Assembly: GCA_036250195.1 (NCBI GenBank)
Contig: JAVHZZ010000004.1
Span: 255,440,728 to 255,504,727, forward strand
Origin: Mixophyes australis
Lineage: Eukaryota > Chordata > Amphibia > Anura > Limnodynastidae
Direction of reading: 5' to 3'
Length of the DNA: 64,000 nt
Within the stretch, counting starts at the first letter, position 1; every line of letters starts with the position of its first letter. Below, piece after piece: positions 23,899 to 33,899 of this stretch. Both the position numbers and the translations under genes were made by a program. The notes beneath the pieces are model-generated. The model was not told the DNA's origin. It made no database searches and saw only the letters and a list, made by a program, of their open reading frames with translations.

Positions 23899-24621
23899 AA
23901 TGGAAGACATATTAAGAGCCCTAGTGAATGTGGTAGCAGTACAGGAGGAGAATGCCTGTCTTCTCTGTGAGGAGATCGCTCAGGGGAGACGAGACAGGGA
24001 GGTTTCAGCTACCCCCACGCTGCAGAATTTAACTTCTGATGATGACGTGGAGGCATATCTGATAGCATTTGAGCGTGCCGCCACCCAAGTCAAATGGCCA
24101 CAAGGGACTTAATCCGAACACCTGGCTCACTATCTTTCAGGAGAAGAACAGCGTACTTATATAGACCTGGCCGAGGACCAGGCTGGCGACTATCAGCGGC
24201 TGAAAACCGCCATCTTGGCGAGGGTTGGAGTCACCAGAGCAGTGAGGCCCAACGATATAATGACTGAAGACTCTCAAATTTACCGGTTCGGGCTCAGCTT
24301 ACTGAACTTGGTAGAACACTTAAGAAGTGTTTGCAACCAGAAAAGAACACTGGGCGGAATGATTGAAAGTCTGTCCTTTGAACATTATATCCAGGTTATG
24401 GACCATGGGCTCCAAAGGTTGGCACTGCAGGTGGACCCTCGGTCATATGAGGAATTGGCTGCTTTAGTGGAAAGATACAGTGCCTTGCAGCATATGCCCA
24501 AGACTCCATTGCCCGCTCCAATGTTTGTGTCTCGGCCAAAATCTGGCATATGGAACAGTGGGCTGGATATTGGTGAGGAGAGATTCCCTGATAAAAGGCA
24601 GCCAAACCTGCATTACGTCTA
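23899..24621 (+). pseudogene. Gmr1-like Gypsy gag with SCAN-type domain
   Basis: The gag frame starts at the ATG at 23899 (MEDILRALVNVVAVQEEN), continues past a stop near 24110 and resumes to about 24621. The segment from about 24275 to 24480 (DSQIYRFGLSLLNLVEHLRS, then a helix-rich stretch to LAALVERYSALQHMPK) has the layout of a SCAN domain, the retroviral capsid-like dimerisation domain that vertebrate zinc-finger proteins took from Gmr1-like Gypsy elements. Upstream, DDDVEAYLIAFERAATQ is the usual capsid N-terminal motif. The internal stop shows that this is not a functional gag. A zinc knuckle and protease remnant follow. It could instead be a decayed SCAN host gene, but the adjoining knuckle and protease favour a retrotransposon. 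Confidence 0.75.
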
Positions 24622-24962
24622 ATATGCTTTGAGTGCAAAGAGCCTGGACATTTGAGGGCTCAGTGCCTAACATTAGTAGAACCTATGGATTATTCACTAG
24701 TGCAAACACAACCAACCTATCTGAGCTGCTGTACAATGAGTCCAGTTACCGGTAAGTCATGCTTGTTCCACGTGACTGTGTTCGTGAATCACCATCTGGT
24801 GATGGCTCTGGTAGATTTGGTTAGTGAACTGTCCTTGATTTCCAGCTCAATATTACCAGAGACACTGACTCATAAATTGCCCAAAGGGAAGGTAGTCTGT
24901 GTCCACGGTACGGCCGAGGAATATGACAGAGCCACCCCATCCTCACACTTGATGAAAATATG
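24622..24962 (+). pseudogene. zinc knuckle and protease remnant of the same element
   Basis: Just after gag, the read-through translation gives CFECKEPGHLRAQC, a CCHC knuckle interrupted by a stop. The frame at 24652-24963 follows, containing HVTVFVNHHLVMALVDLVSE. This aligns with the retropepsin pattern VNGHPVMALVDSGSELSLI of Gypsy elements, but the catalytic D-S/T-G reads D-L-V, so the active site is lost. No reverse transcriptase follows. Confidence 0.65.
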
Positions 24963-25439
24963 ATGTCCACTTTATTTATGTATTTAACATAAAGAACCCT
25001 ATCTGTACTGATAAACAGCCAGTGTATTGTTTCTGTCTCCCGCCAGATGGCTTAACATATGTTGAACTCATATTCAGTTGGTGTTGGATGATAATACTTT
25101 TTTGCTCTTCCTGACTAATCCTGAAACAGAGAGAAATACAAGTCCCAGCTCGTGATAAGACCACAATAACTTGACATTTTTACAGGATTTTATTGGTGGG
25201 TATAAAATGGGAAGGAATGAATATGGAAAATGGCAGGGGAGTTTTTTGGAAATCTAATAAGAAAATACTCTAAACTTGATGAATACATTATCCTGGCAAT
25301 CAAAATAATGCTTATTGAATATATACAATATTAATTACTGTAATCATTTCAAGAAGCTGTTAATAAACGACAACAAAAACTAAGCTATTAATCATTATTT
25401 CCCATCACTCTAAAATTAAATTAACCAACATTAACAATT
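24963..25439. other. nothing recognised
   Basis: AT-rich sequence with no coding remnant of the preceding retroelement. Confidence 0.45.
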
Positions 25440-26060
25440 TTGTTTTCAATAGGTGTAAATAAAGTTCCTCTTTCAGGAGAGAAGATGTCCTAGGCCCAGA
25501 CTGAGTTGCAGTGGCCTGAAGTTGGTAGCATTAACTAGTACAGTAGACTTACCAGGATGTCTGTTTTGTACTTCATGTTCCCTTGTTATCCTCGGACCCT
25601 AGTCTGCGTTAGACTACTTAAGTATGTTCACCTGGCCAGGAATTAGTTGACCAGTACTCCTGTGACTTGCAGTAGAAAGTGTATGAACCACGAGTGAATC
25701 AGGCAAAAAGTGAGTCAAACAAGCCATGGTTGGAAGCAGAAGATCCACAATACCAGGGAGTAGACAGGAGCAAAGTCAAGCGAAGCCGGAAAAGTGCAAA
25801 ACGGTGGAACAGACAAAAGTCAGATAATCAGGACAACAGCAGGCACAAGTCACAGGAGTACTGATAGGGATCAGAAGCAGCAAACAATTGTTGAACTGCA
25901 AGGAGCAATGTTTGGAGCGGGTATATAAGGCAATGGAACAGGTGCAGTAGATGATCAGGGAAGGAGGTTAACTCCTGCAGGCATGGTTGGACATTTTCAA
26001 TGGCAAAACAACACCACCTCTGGTAGCCTAGAGGTACTGCAGGTCAGATACAAATTAGGT
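25440..26060 (-). mobile_element. LTR-like fragment
   Basis: Purine-rich stretch full of CAGG/GGTCA-type words (25690-25870), then GGGTATATAAGGCAATGGAACA (about 25918-25940). The layout resembles the Gypsy LTR at 29820-30628. Termini were not found. Confidence 0.35.
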
Positions 26061-27361
26061 TCAGATTCCTCACACTGACACACAATTGGCATTGGTCAAT
26101 GGTGGGTTTATCACCATCATTTGTCACCATCATTCACTGGTTGCCTGTAATATCATTAGCTTCCTTAGGTGTTTGTGTTCTGTATTGTTTTGAAGTCTGC
26201 TCGTTATTGCTCATTTTTCCCTACTCTTGACTGCCTCCAGGCTCGATCTCTGCTTGTTACAATTTTTCCATGCCCGCACTTACCTCAATTTGTGACCCCC
26301 TACTATTCTGTTGGCCGCCTGCCCTGATTTTGGATTGCATCTGATTATTTTTGCCATTTACTCCTAATATACTTAGTCATTTACCACAATATACTTCTCA
26401 TGGTCCAATCTCTATAATATATTTGTATGCGCCAAGCATCATATAAACCTATAGTACCTCACAAGACCTGGGGGCAATGGAGTACTGGTGAGCACATAGT
26501 AGTCTATGGGAAATAGGCGCTACTATAGGTGAAAACCGGATGCAGTTCTAAAGGGTTGTTAGGAAGCTGGTGGCAAACATTACACAGTGCAATTGATCCT
26601 AAAGAAAATTTGCATTGGTTGGGTACCTTATTGCGACAAAGACATACTCCGACATGATGACACCGAAGCTGTCATTCCTGACAGACTGTTAATACCGACT
26701 GCTTCAAAAAGAGACTTTAAAGAGTTCTAACCAATAAAGATCCCAGCAGGCTACAATGACATTACTTTGAAGAGCAACACTATTATTCGTGCTGTTAAGG
26801 TGGTAATTTAAGGAGGCGCCGGCTGTACAATGTACAAGACTTTGTAAAGCACATGTAATGATTACCTCCGATTTACATGATCGTTTTTTCTGGTGATCAA
26901 TCCCCAGATGTTTTCAAAGCATTAGGTCTGATTTTTCGATGATCAAGTCTGTCTCACCTCAGTTGAGACCAATCTCCTCTCTCTTCAATGTCAATCACTG
27001 GAGTATTGTGCTGAGTTTCAGTGTTGTTATGATCCATCTCTATGTAGCCAATATAAATTAGGATTTCAGTACAGGTAAAATACTTCCTAATCTAGTACCC
27101 AATTCCAGAGAACATGGAGACAAGAGAGAGAAATGTAGAAGTTCCTCCCTCAACTGCTTCTTCTGTGGACCAGAGTCATCAGGAACCCTGCAAATAGGAG
27201 CCTTCACGTTCCGTTCCTGTCCCAAGAACCTGGGAAATGACAGGGAGTAGATGAGTCAAAGGAAGCTTATCTAGGTCCACAGTTATTTCCTTCAAAATAC
27301 AATACCTTTTTGTTATCAGTTAAAATATTTTTGACAATATGTCTGTAAGCAATTTTGCCTT
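26061..27361. other. no gene seen
   Basis: Mixed sequence without terminal repeats, tandem arrays or supported exons. Open frames are short and unremarkable. Confidence 0.4.
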
Positions 27362-27366
27362 CGCTA

Positions 27367-27605
27367 TGTTACGATTTTGATGCCTTAGTCAGTATTTGCA
27401 CAGGCTTACCTAGAGCGCGGAGTCTAACGGCCTTCCGGTCTTCACCAAGAACCACCGCAAGGTAGTGTGGTCTTTGCTGCCGAAGAACTGCAGGTCGCGG
27501 CCCCCAGGTTAGCCTACTGACGTAAGGGAGAAGGTTCTAAGTGATGGATAGTCAGACAGGCAATATGACAAGTGATGTAAGTACAGGCACTAACCGTGAA
27601 TTCCA
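27367..27605 (-). repeat. truncated 3' LTR
   Basis: Matches 29820-30060 almost base for base (both run from TGTTA(C/T)GATTTTGATGCC to GTGAATTCCAGGG). It then jumps directly into coding sequence, so about 570 bp of this LTR and the adjoining pol region are deleted. Confidence 0.9.
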
Positions 27606-28294
27606 GGGAGAGTAGTAGCCAAAATACATTCTGGATCTAGGATGGGTCTAGAACCCTCTTCCTCTGTATCCATGGAGTCAAAGTAACGAGAGAGAGCGTC
27701 AGCCTTCTTGTTCTTGGAACCTGGTCTGAAGGTAATGATCATATCGAAGCGGGAGAAAAACAGGAACCATCTGGCCTGACGAGGATTGAGGCAAGATGCA
27801 GTTTGTGAATACAGTAAGTTCTTGTGATCTGTAAAAATAGTAACAGGAAACCTGGCTCCTTCCAAATGGTGTCTCCAAGCTTCCAGGGCCAGATTGATAG
27901 CGAGAAGCTCTCTATCTCCAATGCCATAGTTTTTTTCGGTAGGCGAAAATTTGCGAGAAAAGAAACCACAGGGAGAAAATTTTCCAGTAGAATTTTTCTG
28001 AGACAAGATAGCTGTAATTGCGACAGGTGGATCCAATGGTTGCGTGGGTAACGACAACCTCTCTACGATGTCAGCTCGTAGAAAATTCCCCGCTGCTCCG
28101 GAGTCAATGAGAGCTGGAAAAGACAGTTGTTTATCAATATATCGCAGAAGGACTTGAATAGAAAAACTTGAATCCACAGGAGAGGGAATAGACCTACCTA
28201 ACTTAGCCTCTCCAACGTCAGTTAGGTCCGGTCGTTTCCTGGACGCCTCCCACACTGGCTTAAAACATGACCAGGTTCTCTGCAATAGAGGCAC
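27590..28294 (-). pseudogene. Gypsy protease-RNase H fusion by deletion
   Basis: An open frame of 234 codons. Residues from about 40 to 95 hold the retropepsin motif [14 protein letters not shown]. At about residue 105 ([20 protein letters not shown]) it passes without a stop into RNase [21 protein letters not shown], then [12 protein letters not shown] and [12 protein letters not shown], the standard Gypsy RNase H landmarks. The whole reverse transcriptase that normally separates them (about 450 residues) is absent, and integrase is cut off at the C-terminal end. The frame overlaps the end of gag by about 70 nt in a different phase, as in elements that use frameshifting. The open fusion is most simply explained by an in-frame deletion; no function is implied. 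Confidence 0.85.
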
Positions 28295-28655
28295 AAACGG
28301 TTCTTGAATCGCCTCTCTCTTTCCTCCTGGGATAAACGTGCCCTTCCCAACTGCATAGGCTCTTCCTCAGGAGTAATTGGGCTTTGAAATCGGGGTGCCA
28401 AGCGGAATGTAGATCGGCGGGAACTTTCTCTCTCTTGAGTGCGTTCTCGGAACCAGATATCAATCTGGTTACAGAGGGAAATCAATTCGTCCAGAGTAGT
28501 GGGTAACTCCCGGGCTGCTAACTCGTCCTTAATACGATCTGACAAGCCTTGCCAAAACGTGGCCACCAAAGCTTCATTGTTCCATCGTAGCTCAGCCACC
28601 ATAGTGCGAAATTGGAGAGCGTACTGGCCCAGAGTAAGAGTACCTTGACGTAGAC
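28222..28655 (-). pseudogene. Gypsy gag, C-terminal part with zinc knuckle
   Basis: Continuation of gag on the far side of the nested hAT. It contains FWQGLSDRIKDELAARELP and LDELISLCNQIDIWFRERTQ (late capsid), then a CCHC knuckle [14 protein letters not shown] near the end. The retrotransposon capsid and nucleocapsid bind the element's RNA. It is split from the N-terminal half by 609 bp of foreign DNA. Confidence 0.85.
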
Positions 28656-29264
28656 CAGGGGTCAGGGAACTTTTTTACCTTTTACCGCAAAATATATTTA
28701 GATACACCGACGTTACCCCCTTGATTCGAAAGGAAGGAAATCATGTATTATTATTTTTCGGAATTCAAAATTTCTTTGAAAGCTTCAACTTCAGAACTTC
28801 AGGTTTTGGAGAAATGATGTTGCTTCATTTTTGATACGAGAGCATCAATATTGGGGCATTTTGATGTCAGAGCAATTTGGATACAGTCTTCAGCGTCCAA
28901 TCGATTTCTCTGCTTTGTTTTTATGTTCGTTAGAGTGGAAAATCCGTGTTAGCAAAGGTAGGTTGTTGCAAAAGGCAGCAACTTTTTGACTGCTTCCTCA
29001 TGTGCAATTTTGAATGCCTTTGCAGCTGTTGACATCCAATAATATGACAGATCTGCTCTGTTTTCAAATGCAATATGTGCTCCATTATTGCATCGAAGCT
29101 CAAGAAGTGCCTCTGCCAACCCTTGAGGATCTTCTGGTACAACAGCAATATCACATTTAAAGGGGTCTACAATCCAACTGACAGCATGTGAAGTGGCAGC
29201 ATTACTCCCAGGAATTTAATTTTTACCCCATTTGGGGTAATTTACCCCTGTTCCCTGACCACTG
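28656..29264 (-). mobile_element. hAT element with transposase remnant, nested in gag
   Basis: Terminal inverted repeats CAGGGGTCAGGGAAC and GTTCCCTGACCACTG, with a perfect 8-bp target duplication ACGTAGAC (28648-28655 and 29265-29272). On the minus strand the interior encodes a broken piece of a transposase C-terminus, including LLPFATTYLC and LTNIKTKQRNRL. These belong to the dimerisation region of the ZBED5/FAM200-like hAT group. At 609 bp it is an internally deleted derivative that needs transposase supplied elsewhere. Confidence 0.9.
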
Positions 29265-29792
29265 ACGTAGACGGAGAAGTCCAGAAGCAGCACTGGAGAC
29301 ACGTCCAGGTTCATCAAAGATGCGTCTGAAGGTTTCCAAAAAGATGGCACTATTCTGAAGACTAGGGTCATCATGTTCCCAAAGGGGAGAAGCCCAGGCA
29401 AGCGCTTGACCAGACAATAAGGAGATTATATAAGCAACTTTAGTTTTCTCTGTAGGAAAGTTCCCGGGCTGTAGTTCAAATTGAATAGCACATTGGTTCA
29501 AAAACCCTCGGCATTCCTTGGGGTACCCATTGAACTTAGGTGGGTTAGGTATGCGGAGTTGAGAGGGTGCTGGAGCAGATACAGCAGGGCTGCTCTGGGC
29601 GGGGGCAGGTTGTGGAGCCGGAACAGGCGGAGGAGTTGGAGCTGCCACCTGAGCTGCTTGAAGCGTATCCAACCTGTTAGAGAGAGTCTGCAGAATCTGT
29701 AATAATTGTTCTTGATTCTTCCCCTGGTCTTCAACCTGGGCCGCTAGGTGATCCAGTAATACCCTAGCGGTGGGATTCCCTGATGCATCCAT
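29223..29792 (-). pseudogene. Gypsy gag, N-terminal part
   Basis: Starts at the ATG at 29792, 28 bases inside the 5' LTR edge, with MDASGNPTARVLLDHLAAQV, a helical segment, then a proline/alanine-rich linker (PTPPPVPAPQPAPAQ). The capsid signature NPPKFNGYPKECRGFLNQC follows, with YIISLLSGQALAWASPLWE after it. This is the PEG10/LDOC1-type gag of Gypsy elements. The true gag segment ends at 29265; the last residues (below 29265) come from the inserted hAT. Confidence 0.9.
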
Positions 29793-29819
29793 CAGTTAGA
29801 TAGCGGGGTCAGAGCAAAC

Positions 29820-30628
29820 TGTTATGATTTTGATGCCTTAGTCAGTATTTGCACAGGCTTACCTAGGGCGCGGAGTCTAACGGCCTTCCGATCTTCACCA
29901 AGAACCACCGCAAGGTAGTGTGGTCTTTGCTGCCGAAGAACCGCAGGTCGCGGCCCCCAGGTTAGCCTACTAACGTAAGGGAGAAGGTTCTAAGTGATGG
30001 ATAGTCAGACAGGCAATATGACAAGTGATGTAAGTACAGGCACTAACCGTGAATTCCAGGGATTGAAGGTCTGGATCAGTAAGCGGTAGATGCACGGAGA
30101 TGAGTCCAGGAACTCAGCCGGTTCGGTACACAGGAGATATCAAGTATACGGTGCCAGGGGGGAATCCAGAGAGTAGTTGATAACACAGCCGGGTCGGTAC
30201 ACAGGAGATATCAGGTATACGGTGCCAGAGGGAAATCCAGAGAGTAGTTGATAACACAGCCGGGTCGGTACACAGGGAAGACAGTCCAATACGAGGTGCC
30301 AGGAATAAGCCAAAGAATAGTCAGGTCACAGCCAGGTTGGTACACAGGGGTAGGAGGAATAAAAGAATACACAGGGAGCAGGTTCACAGGAGTCAGGAAC
30401 ACAGGAACTGTTAGCCAGGAACAGGAAACACATTGCTCTGACACAGGCAGCGTGTCAGAGCAGAGAAGATATAGTATTTGAATTCCCCGCCCAGGAGTCA
30501 CATGACTAGCTGCAGGAAGAACCCGGAAGTGCGGGGACGCCATCAGGAGAAGCGCTGCACAGAGCGGACACAGCTGCTAGAACCACGCTGACAGCGCAGC
30601 GGAACGGGGATCAGGTAAGTTCATAACA
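29820..30628 (-). repeat. 5' LTR of the Gypsy element
   Basis: 809-bp LTR with TG...CA ends. It contains diverged tandem copies of a roughly 65-bp unit around CAGCCGG(G/T)TCGGTACACAGG (30115-30350), probably promoter-proximal repeats of U3. The complete LTR lies upstream of gag in transcription direction. Confidence 0.88.
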
Positions 30629-30633
30629 CGCTA

Positions 30634-32039
30634 ATAGTGGGGCTGCAAGAAATGCTTTAGATATTACTGTAGCCAAACATTGAAAATTCCCGCCATTCTT
30701 TAGAATCTAGTGTGACAGGATGAACCTCCGATGCCACCCTATCATGTTGCTGAGGACCGGCTGGGCTTGCCTTGCCACCGTCCTCTTTCTTTATCCTAAA
30801 TGCACCCTACTAAACACAGTAAGAGGGGCTCTGCTGCCACCACTAGGCTCCTACAGTGGCACCTAGAACCATTTTCTTCTCGGTAAAAGCACCCCCTTGT
30901 TGGGAACCTGGGTTGGTACACACAACCTTTTCCTTCAGATTAGGGTTGTTGTGGATGGTTTTACAATGGCCAAAGCTTCAGGGTATCTGACAGAGCATTG
31001 GTACTAGATGCTGGGTCCCAACCTCAGAACAGCTGGATAATGGATTAGATTGGTCTAATTTGTAGGTCACAGGTATTACAGCAGGTAAGTAGGCATCAAA
31101 GCAGTATCCTTAAGCATGGTTGATGATTATACGCTCAGGAAGTTCTAATAAGGACAGTTGCACACCAGTTAGAGCTGCTAGTGATCATCCAAAAGTCACA
31201 GATGGAATGATACAAAACATGGTCAAACAGGGATCTTTTTATACAGTTTTACACACATAACCTGGCAGGATGTAATCAAGCCTCCTACCCTGTTAACCAA
31301 GCCAGGCTGATTCATGCAGCCTGCATGTAAATCAGCCTGGAGCGGTTATCACCTCTTTACATTGTTGCTAGTGGCCAGGGGAGTATACTTCCCCCTTGCA
31401 AATGAGCTACCAGGCAGAAGGGGGCTCAGCCTCCTCTCCTCCTTTGGTGCCAGTGGGTCTATGGCGGGAGATTTATCTTTTAAATCTTCCGCCTAAAATA
31501 CTTCCAGGAACTCTACAATGGGGTCTAGCTTTTCCGTCTGGCCAAAAATAGTACCAGAGGGAGAGGTACCAGATCCCAGGACAGTAGCCCCTGGCCTGCT
31601 GCTCCTGAAGCTCTCTGAGCTCCAGTATGCGACTCAGCCTGCTGGGACCTCCAGGAGGTGCTGCATCTCCTGGATTCATTTGATTCCATTAGGCTGTGCT
31701 GAAATCCCCTCCAGGCAGCCATTGCAAGCTGACTGCCTGGGGGATGAAGACTCCAGGGCTACTCCTGCAGCCCCCACTGGACCACCAGCGAAGATAAGAA
31801 CCTATTTTATTTAATATACCATTTACACTCATATAGATGATTATACCGGGTATTAACCCTCCAGGCACCAGAGACCATTTAAAGATGCCCACCGCACGCG
31901 TGCGGTGCCCAGACCTGGGCCTGGCCATATCTGGTATTAGTCGGATTAGATGGTAGTCATTTGCTATAAAACACACAATGTGATGTAAACTGCAGGCAGT
32001 CTACATGTAGAAAAGATTAAAAAAAATCTTATACAGTTA
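30634..32039. other. repeat-like DNA, possible LTR
   Basis: TGTGACAGGATGAACCTCCG at 30711 looks like an LTR start, and the following 1.1 kb has LTR-like composition. No matching end or coding region was identified. 31100-32039 shows no supported gene; a GATAGATA-rich tract lies at 32038-32080. Confidence 0.3.
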
Positions 32040-33072
32040 GATAGATAACTAGTCAGACAGATAGACAGATATAGAGAGGGAGAGCTACGTTCTATTCTCT
32101 CTGTCTCGTTACATATATCATAAATCATGAATATACCATGTAAATAAAACCACTCATATAAACATTTGCATTTTTTATTAGTATTGCTTCCAGGAATATA
32201 GGTATCTATAGTTTGATATTTTAATATAATATCAATGATATGGCCAGTTCTGTTTTTTTAAAGCACTAGTCTCTCTCCTACATAATGCTGCTACCTTTCT
32301 CTAGATACCTTTGTGCTTTGGAAAAAACCTTATGTAATTTTACTGCAACTGCTATTGTTAATGTTGCAGCAACACCTCAATGACCAAGCTGCAATAGATA
32401 TCGTTTGTGAACATTCATTTCCCATCTAAGTCACTTTCTGCATGTACAGGTGGAGTACATTTTAGTGAACATTGTGCCTACAGTACATTAAGATTTACTG
32501 TACACATCACAGCTATACAAACGTTCATAATACCTGCTCCTACTACATTGGTAACATTTTGTTTTATCATCTCAATTACTCTCTGAATGTCCAACTAGCA
32601 TCCATCTATAATTTAGTAGCCGTATAACACATGACGCATTTGCAAATCATTTTTTTATTGCAAAGTAAGAGCAATAATTTAATAGTGTTTTATTACACTT
32701 GCAGAATTTATGCAAATAAATATAATATATATTTTCTCCTGCTGCTATAAAAAATTCTTATGGTGATATCAAGCACTCTTTTAGCCAGAGACCCGCCATG
32801 TACGCCTATTTTTCGCATCACGAATACCAATGTTTTTGCAATGTTTTCCCTTAGGAAAGTACATATGTCCTTCTTTGGTTAAGATGGTACATAATCATGC
32901 AAGCACTAATGTCTGGTTTATAATCATAATGACACTCTGCTGGCTTGTATATGAACATGTTGGATAGTGGTAGGGCTTGGGGCCTTCATTACCACCCTGG
33001 CTCCAAGGTAACTTTAATCTTTATTTGTCCCCTTGACTTCCATCCTCCACTCACCATCCTACATGTATGTAT
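32040..33072 (-). repeat. PFN3-neighbourhood duplicate, copy A
   Basis: Diverged duplicate of the sequence around PFN3. 32330-32560 parallels 46905-47120 (for example CTGTACAAGTAGAGTATATT against ATGTACAGGTGGAGTACATT), and 32700-32840 parallels 47172-47320 including the profilin C-terminal codons. 32905-33072 parallels 42790-42953 in copy B. The central profilin region is lost. The block ends where the hAT element begins at 33073. Confidence 0.6.
32765..32839 (-). pseudogene. PFN3: PFN3 pseudogene fragment
   Basis: 25 codons on the minus strand read AKTLVFVMRKIGVHGG, then SLAKRVLDI, which aligns without gaps to SKTLVFMMGKKGVHGG, then TLNKRVHDI in the intact gene at 47220-47633. Upstream and downstream codons no longer match, and most of the gene is missing. 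Surrounding 3' flank also matches that of the intact gene, so this is a decayed genomic duplicate and not a processed mRNA copy. Confidence 0.7.
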
Positions 33073-33304
33073 TAGGGTTGAGCGGGTTCGGATTTTTGAA
33101 ATCCGAACACCCCCGGACAGTGCCGATCCGAGCCCGGATTCGAGCACTGTTCGGGGATTCCCGCCCGACGCAAAACTCAGAACGAGGCAAAACATCATCA
33201 TCCCGCCGTCGGATCTAGCGAGATCCGGATTCGTATTATTCGCCGCTTCCCGCCGCCATCTTCAATCGGGCATTGGAGAGGGAAGAGGGAGGGTGTGTGG
33301 AGGT

Positions 33305-33830
33305 GTCCTCTGTCCTGCTCAGTCCAGTGGTGCTGTCCTGCTCAGTCCAGTGGTGCTGTCCTGTGCTCTGTCCTGCTCAATCCAGTGGTGGTGCTGCCAT
33401 AATTCCAGTGGTGCTGTCCTGTGTTGTCCTGTGCTGCTTAAGTCCAGTCCAGTGGCACTGCCATATAAGTCCAGTCCAGTGGTGCTGTCCTGTGTCCAGT
33501 CCAGTGGTACAGCCATTTAAATCCAGTGGTGCTGTCCTGTGCTGCATAAGTCCAGTGGTTCTGTCCTGTGCTGCTTAAGTCCAGTCCAGTGGTACTGCCG
33601 TATAAGTCCAGTGGTACTGCCGTATAAGTCCACTGATCCTGCCGTATAAGTCCAGTGGTACTGCCGTATAAGTCCAGTGGTACTGCTGTATAAGTCCACT
33701 GATCCTGCCGTATAAGTCCAGTGGTACTGCTGTATAAGTCCACTGATCCTGCCGTATAAGTCCAGTGGTACTGCCGTATAAGTCCAGTGGTACTGCCGTA
33801 TAACTCCAGTCCAGTGGTACTGTCCTGTGC
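33305..33830. repeat. tandem repeat in hAT leader
   Basis: Many copies of units built on AGTCCAGTGGTACTGCCGTATA, with variants CACTGATCCTGC. It lies between the 5' terminus and the transposase. The long open frames over it are artefacts of the repeat. Confidence 0.9.
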
Positions 33831-33899
33831 CGCATATAATTTTTAAAGGCTTTGCCGAGTGTGTGTGGTTTAGGGGTACGCTCTCTTGTGCTGCATATA

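Larger units (their letters stand above)
27367..30628 (-). mobile_element. Ty3/Gypsy retrotransposon, internally deleted
   Basis: A complete insertion bounded by a perfect 5-bp target duplication CGCTA (27362-27366 and 30629-30633), with TGTTA...TAACA termini. Coding runs on the minus strand: 5' LTR at 29820-30628, then gag, then a protease fused in frame to RNase H, then a short piece of the 3' LTR (27367 to about 27605). Reverse transcriptase, integrase and most of the 3' LTR are missing, so it cannot move by itself. A hAT element later inserted into gag. The two LTR copies differ at only a few positions over about 235 bp, which implies a fairly recent insertion. Confidence 0.9.
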
